Shown here in pieces: positions 62,954-64,000 of a DNA stretch of 64,000 nucleotides. Source of the stretch: a virus. Made by a program: the position numbers and the translations under genes. The notes below the pieces were generated by a model. It saw only the letters and a list, made by a program, of their open reading frames with translations. It had not been told where the DNA came from and did no database searches. Within the stretch, counting starts at the first letter, position 1, and the number at the start of each line of letters is the position of its first letter. Location: IMG/VR virus record IMGVR_UViG_3300025832_000005, positions 62,001-126,000 of that record. The stretch is one strand, 5' to 3'.

Positions 62954-64000
62954 ATGACAAATATAACCGCAGTACCATACTTTTATGACAAACAATTTAG
63001 ACGCTATATTCAGCAATTTATTCGTATCTTTGCGGGCTTTCAGTATGTTAAAGGATACACTGAGCAAGGCGAGCCAGTGTATCATACAACACCCGTTCGT
63101 TATGGTGATATTAGTCGTATGGCGGCACATATACAAAGAGAGAACAGTGAGAATACATTAAGCACTGTGCCTTTTATTAGTTGTTATGTTACTGATTTAC
63201 AACCAGATGTAAACAAACGAGTGTTTCCTCAGTTTGAAGAAAAAATGACTGTTATTGAAAAAGAGTATAATACTACTACTAACAGTTATCAAAATAAACA
63301 AGGCAGTGTGTACACAGTAGAACGTCATATGCCAGTACCTTATACGTTAAGAATGCAAACTGACATATGGACAAGTAACACAGATCAAAAAATGCAAATG
63401 CTAGAACAAATACTAGTATTGTTTAATCCAAGTCTCAACATACACACAACAAACAACCCACTAGACTGGAGTAGTTTAAGTGTTGTTGAACTTGTTAATA
63501 CACAGTGGACAAACCGTGGTATACCCAGTGGTGTTGATGATATAATTGATATTAGTACTTTAACATTTGAGTTACCAATCTTAATTAATCCTCCAGCAAA
63601 GGTAAACAAAAGTAGTATGATTCATACTATCATTACTAACTTACATGAAGTTGCTACTGGAGATGCTGATAGTATCAAGGTGTTAAATGATATTAATGCT
63701 ATCACTACTAGCTATACAGTAGTAGCAGTTGATAATAAAGTAAAACTAGATGTATCAGGCGGAGTAGCAACAGCACAAATACTAGGTAAAACTGGTGCTG
63801 TTGAAGCTGGGCTAAGATGGGATACTATTTTTAAACAATACGGTGCTGAACTCAGAGAAGGCACTAGTCAAATAAGATTTAAACAAACAGACGATCCTGG
63901 AGATATGACTACTGATATTATTGGTAAACTTAATGGTGACAGTTCATCAGATACATTAACAGTAACATTAGATAATAGTACTATAACCGCAGATTCACAA
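62954..64000 (+). CDS. 15: tail sheath stabiliser gp15-like, partial
   Basis: Open through the window end (349 codons). VPYFYDKQFRRYIQQFIRIFAGFQ, TPVRYGDISRMAAHIQREN and YTLRMQTDIWTSNTDQKMQMLEQILVLFNPSLN parallel T4 gp15 (YFYNSSFRRYATLMGDLFSNIQ; YELSIFTRYEDDMFQIVEQILPYFQP). Terminates the sheath and tail. TAAATA ends five bases before the ATG, like other late genes. Longer than T4 gp15 (272 aa); the C-terminus lies outside. Confidence 0.85.
   Translation, partial: MTNITAVPYFYDKQFRRYIQQFIRIFAGFQYVKGYTEQGEPVYHTTPVRYGDISRMAAHIQRENSENTLSTVPFISCYVTDLQPDVNKRVFPQFEEKMTVIEKEYNTTTNSYQNKQGSVYTVERHMPVPYTLRMQTDIWTSNTDQKMQMLEQILVLFNPSLNIHTTNNPLDWSSLSVVELVNTQWTNRGIPSGVDDIIDISTLTFELPILINPPAKVNKSSMIHTIITNLHEVATGDADSIKVLNDINAITTSYTVVAVDNKVKLDVSGGVATAQILGKTGAVEAGLRWDTIFKQYGAELREGTSQIRFKQTDDPGDMTTDIIGKLNGDSSSDTLTVTLDNSTITADSQ

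Overview
The window is 64 kb of an AT-rich, densely packed genome of a T4-like tailed phage (myovirus). Recognisable T4-type genes are the replication/recombination set (gp41 helicase, gp61 primase, UvsW, UvsX, UvsY, gp32), a class I ribonucleotide reductase with glutaredoxin, large and small terminase subunits, gp4, tail sheath gp18, tail tube gp19, neck proteins gp13 and gp14, and the start of gp15. The AT bias, the many proteins of marine cyanophage/pelagiphage type and the bS21 gene suggest a marine host, possibly SAR11-like. No photosynthesis gene is present. The host assignment is inference.

Layout. Nearly everything from 1 to 57.46 kb is on the minus strand, so genes read from right to left. 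One small gene (27.4 kb) and the last block (57.5-64 kb: gp14, a YadA-like tail fibre, a subtilisin-like protein, gp15) are on the plus strand. Reading along the minus strand: 57.5-44.5 kb is the head/tail and packaging module; 44.5-40.1 kb is gp32-uvsX-uvsY plus small early genes; 40.2-37.6 kb is a tRNA cluster invaded by homing-endonuclease cassettes; 37.6-32.9 kb holds small early genes and an AAA ATPase; 32.8-27.8 kb is uvsW and an accessory block with a histone-H1-like protein, a miniature PolIII-alpha-like protein and a 2OG-oxygenase; 27.3-23.8 kb has a structural gene, primase and helicase; 23.6-16.5 kb is a late block with a nucleotidyltransferase/ligase-like pair and a transglycosylase; 16.4-10.6 kb holds an exonuclease, a fibre protein and nrdA-nrdB-grx; 10.5-7.7 kb has a PAAR spike and a large virion protein; 7.6-4.3 kb has small early genes, an HNH nuclease and a SleB-type hydrolase; 4.3-0 kb has a kinase, a nuclease, a coiled-coil membrane protein, then translation factors IF-3 and bS21.

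Expression signals are unusually readable. Many early genes follow a TTGACA-17 bp-TATAAT-type promoter, several with a palindrome in the spacer. Late genes follow a T4-type octamer (TATAAATA and variants). In eight late genes the octamer ends exactly five bases before the ATG, which predicts leaderless mRNAs, and three sigma70-type promoters also place the start at or one base before the ATG. The same phage encodes IF-3 and bS21, two factors that influence start-site selection, so a phage programme that retunes translation initiation is the most attractive hypothesis here.

Other unusual content: a candidate system of a Pol-beta-type nucleotidyltransferase, a ligase-like KxDG protein and a small basic protein; capsid-targeting-like N-termini on many late proteins; a 185-residue protein that keeps the C-family DNA polymerase palm motifs; repeated tRNA-fragment/homing-endonuclease/intact-tRNA cassettes; and several structured non-coding elements.
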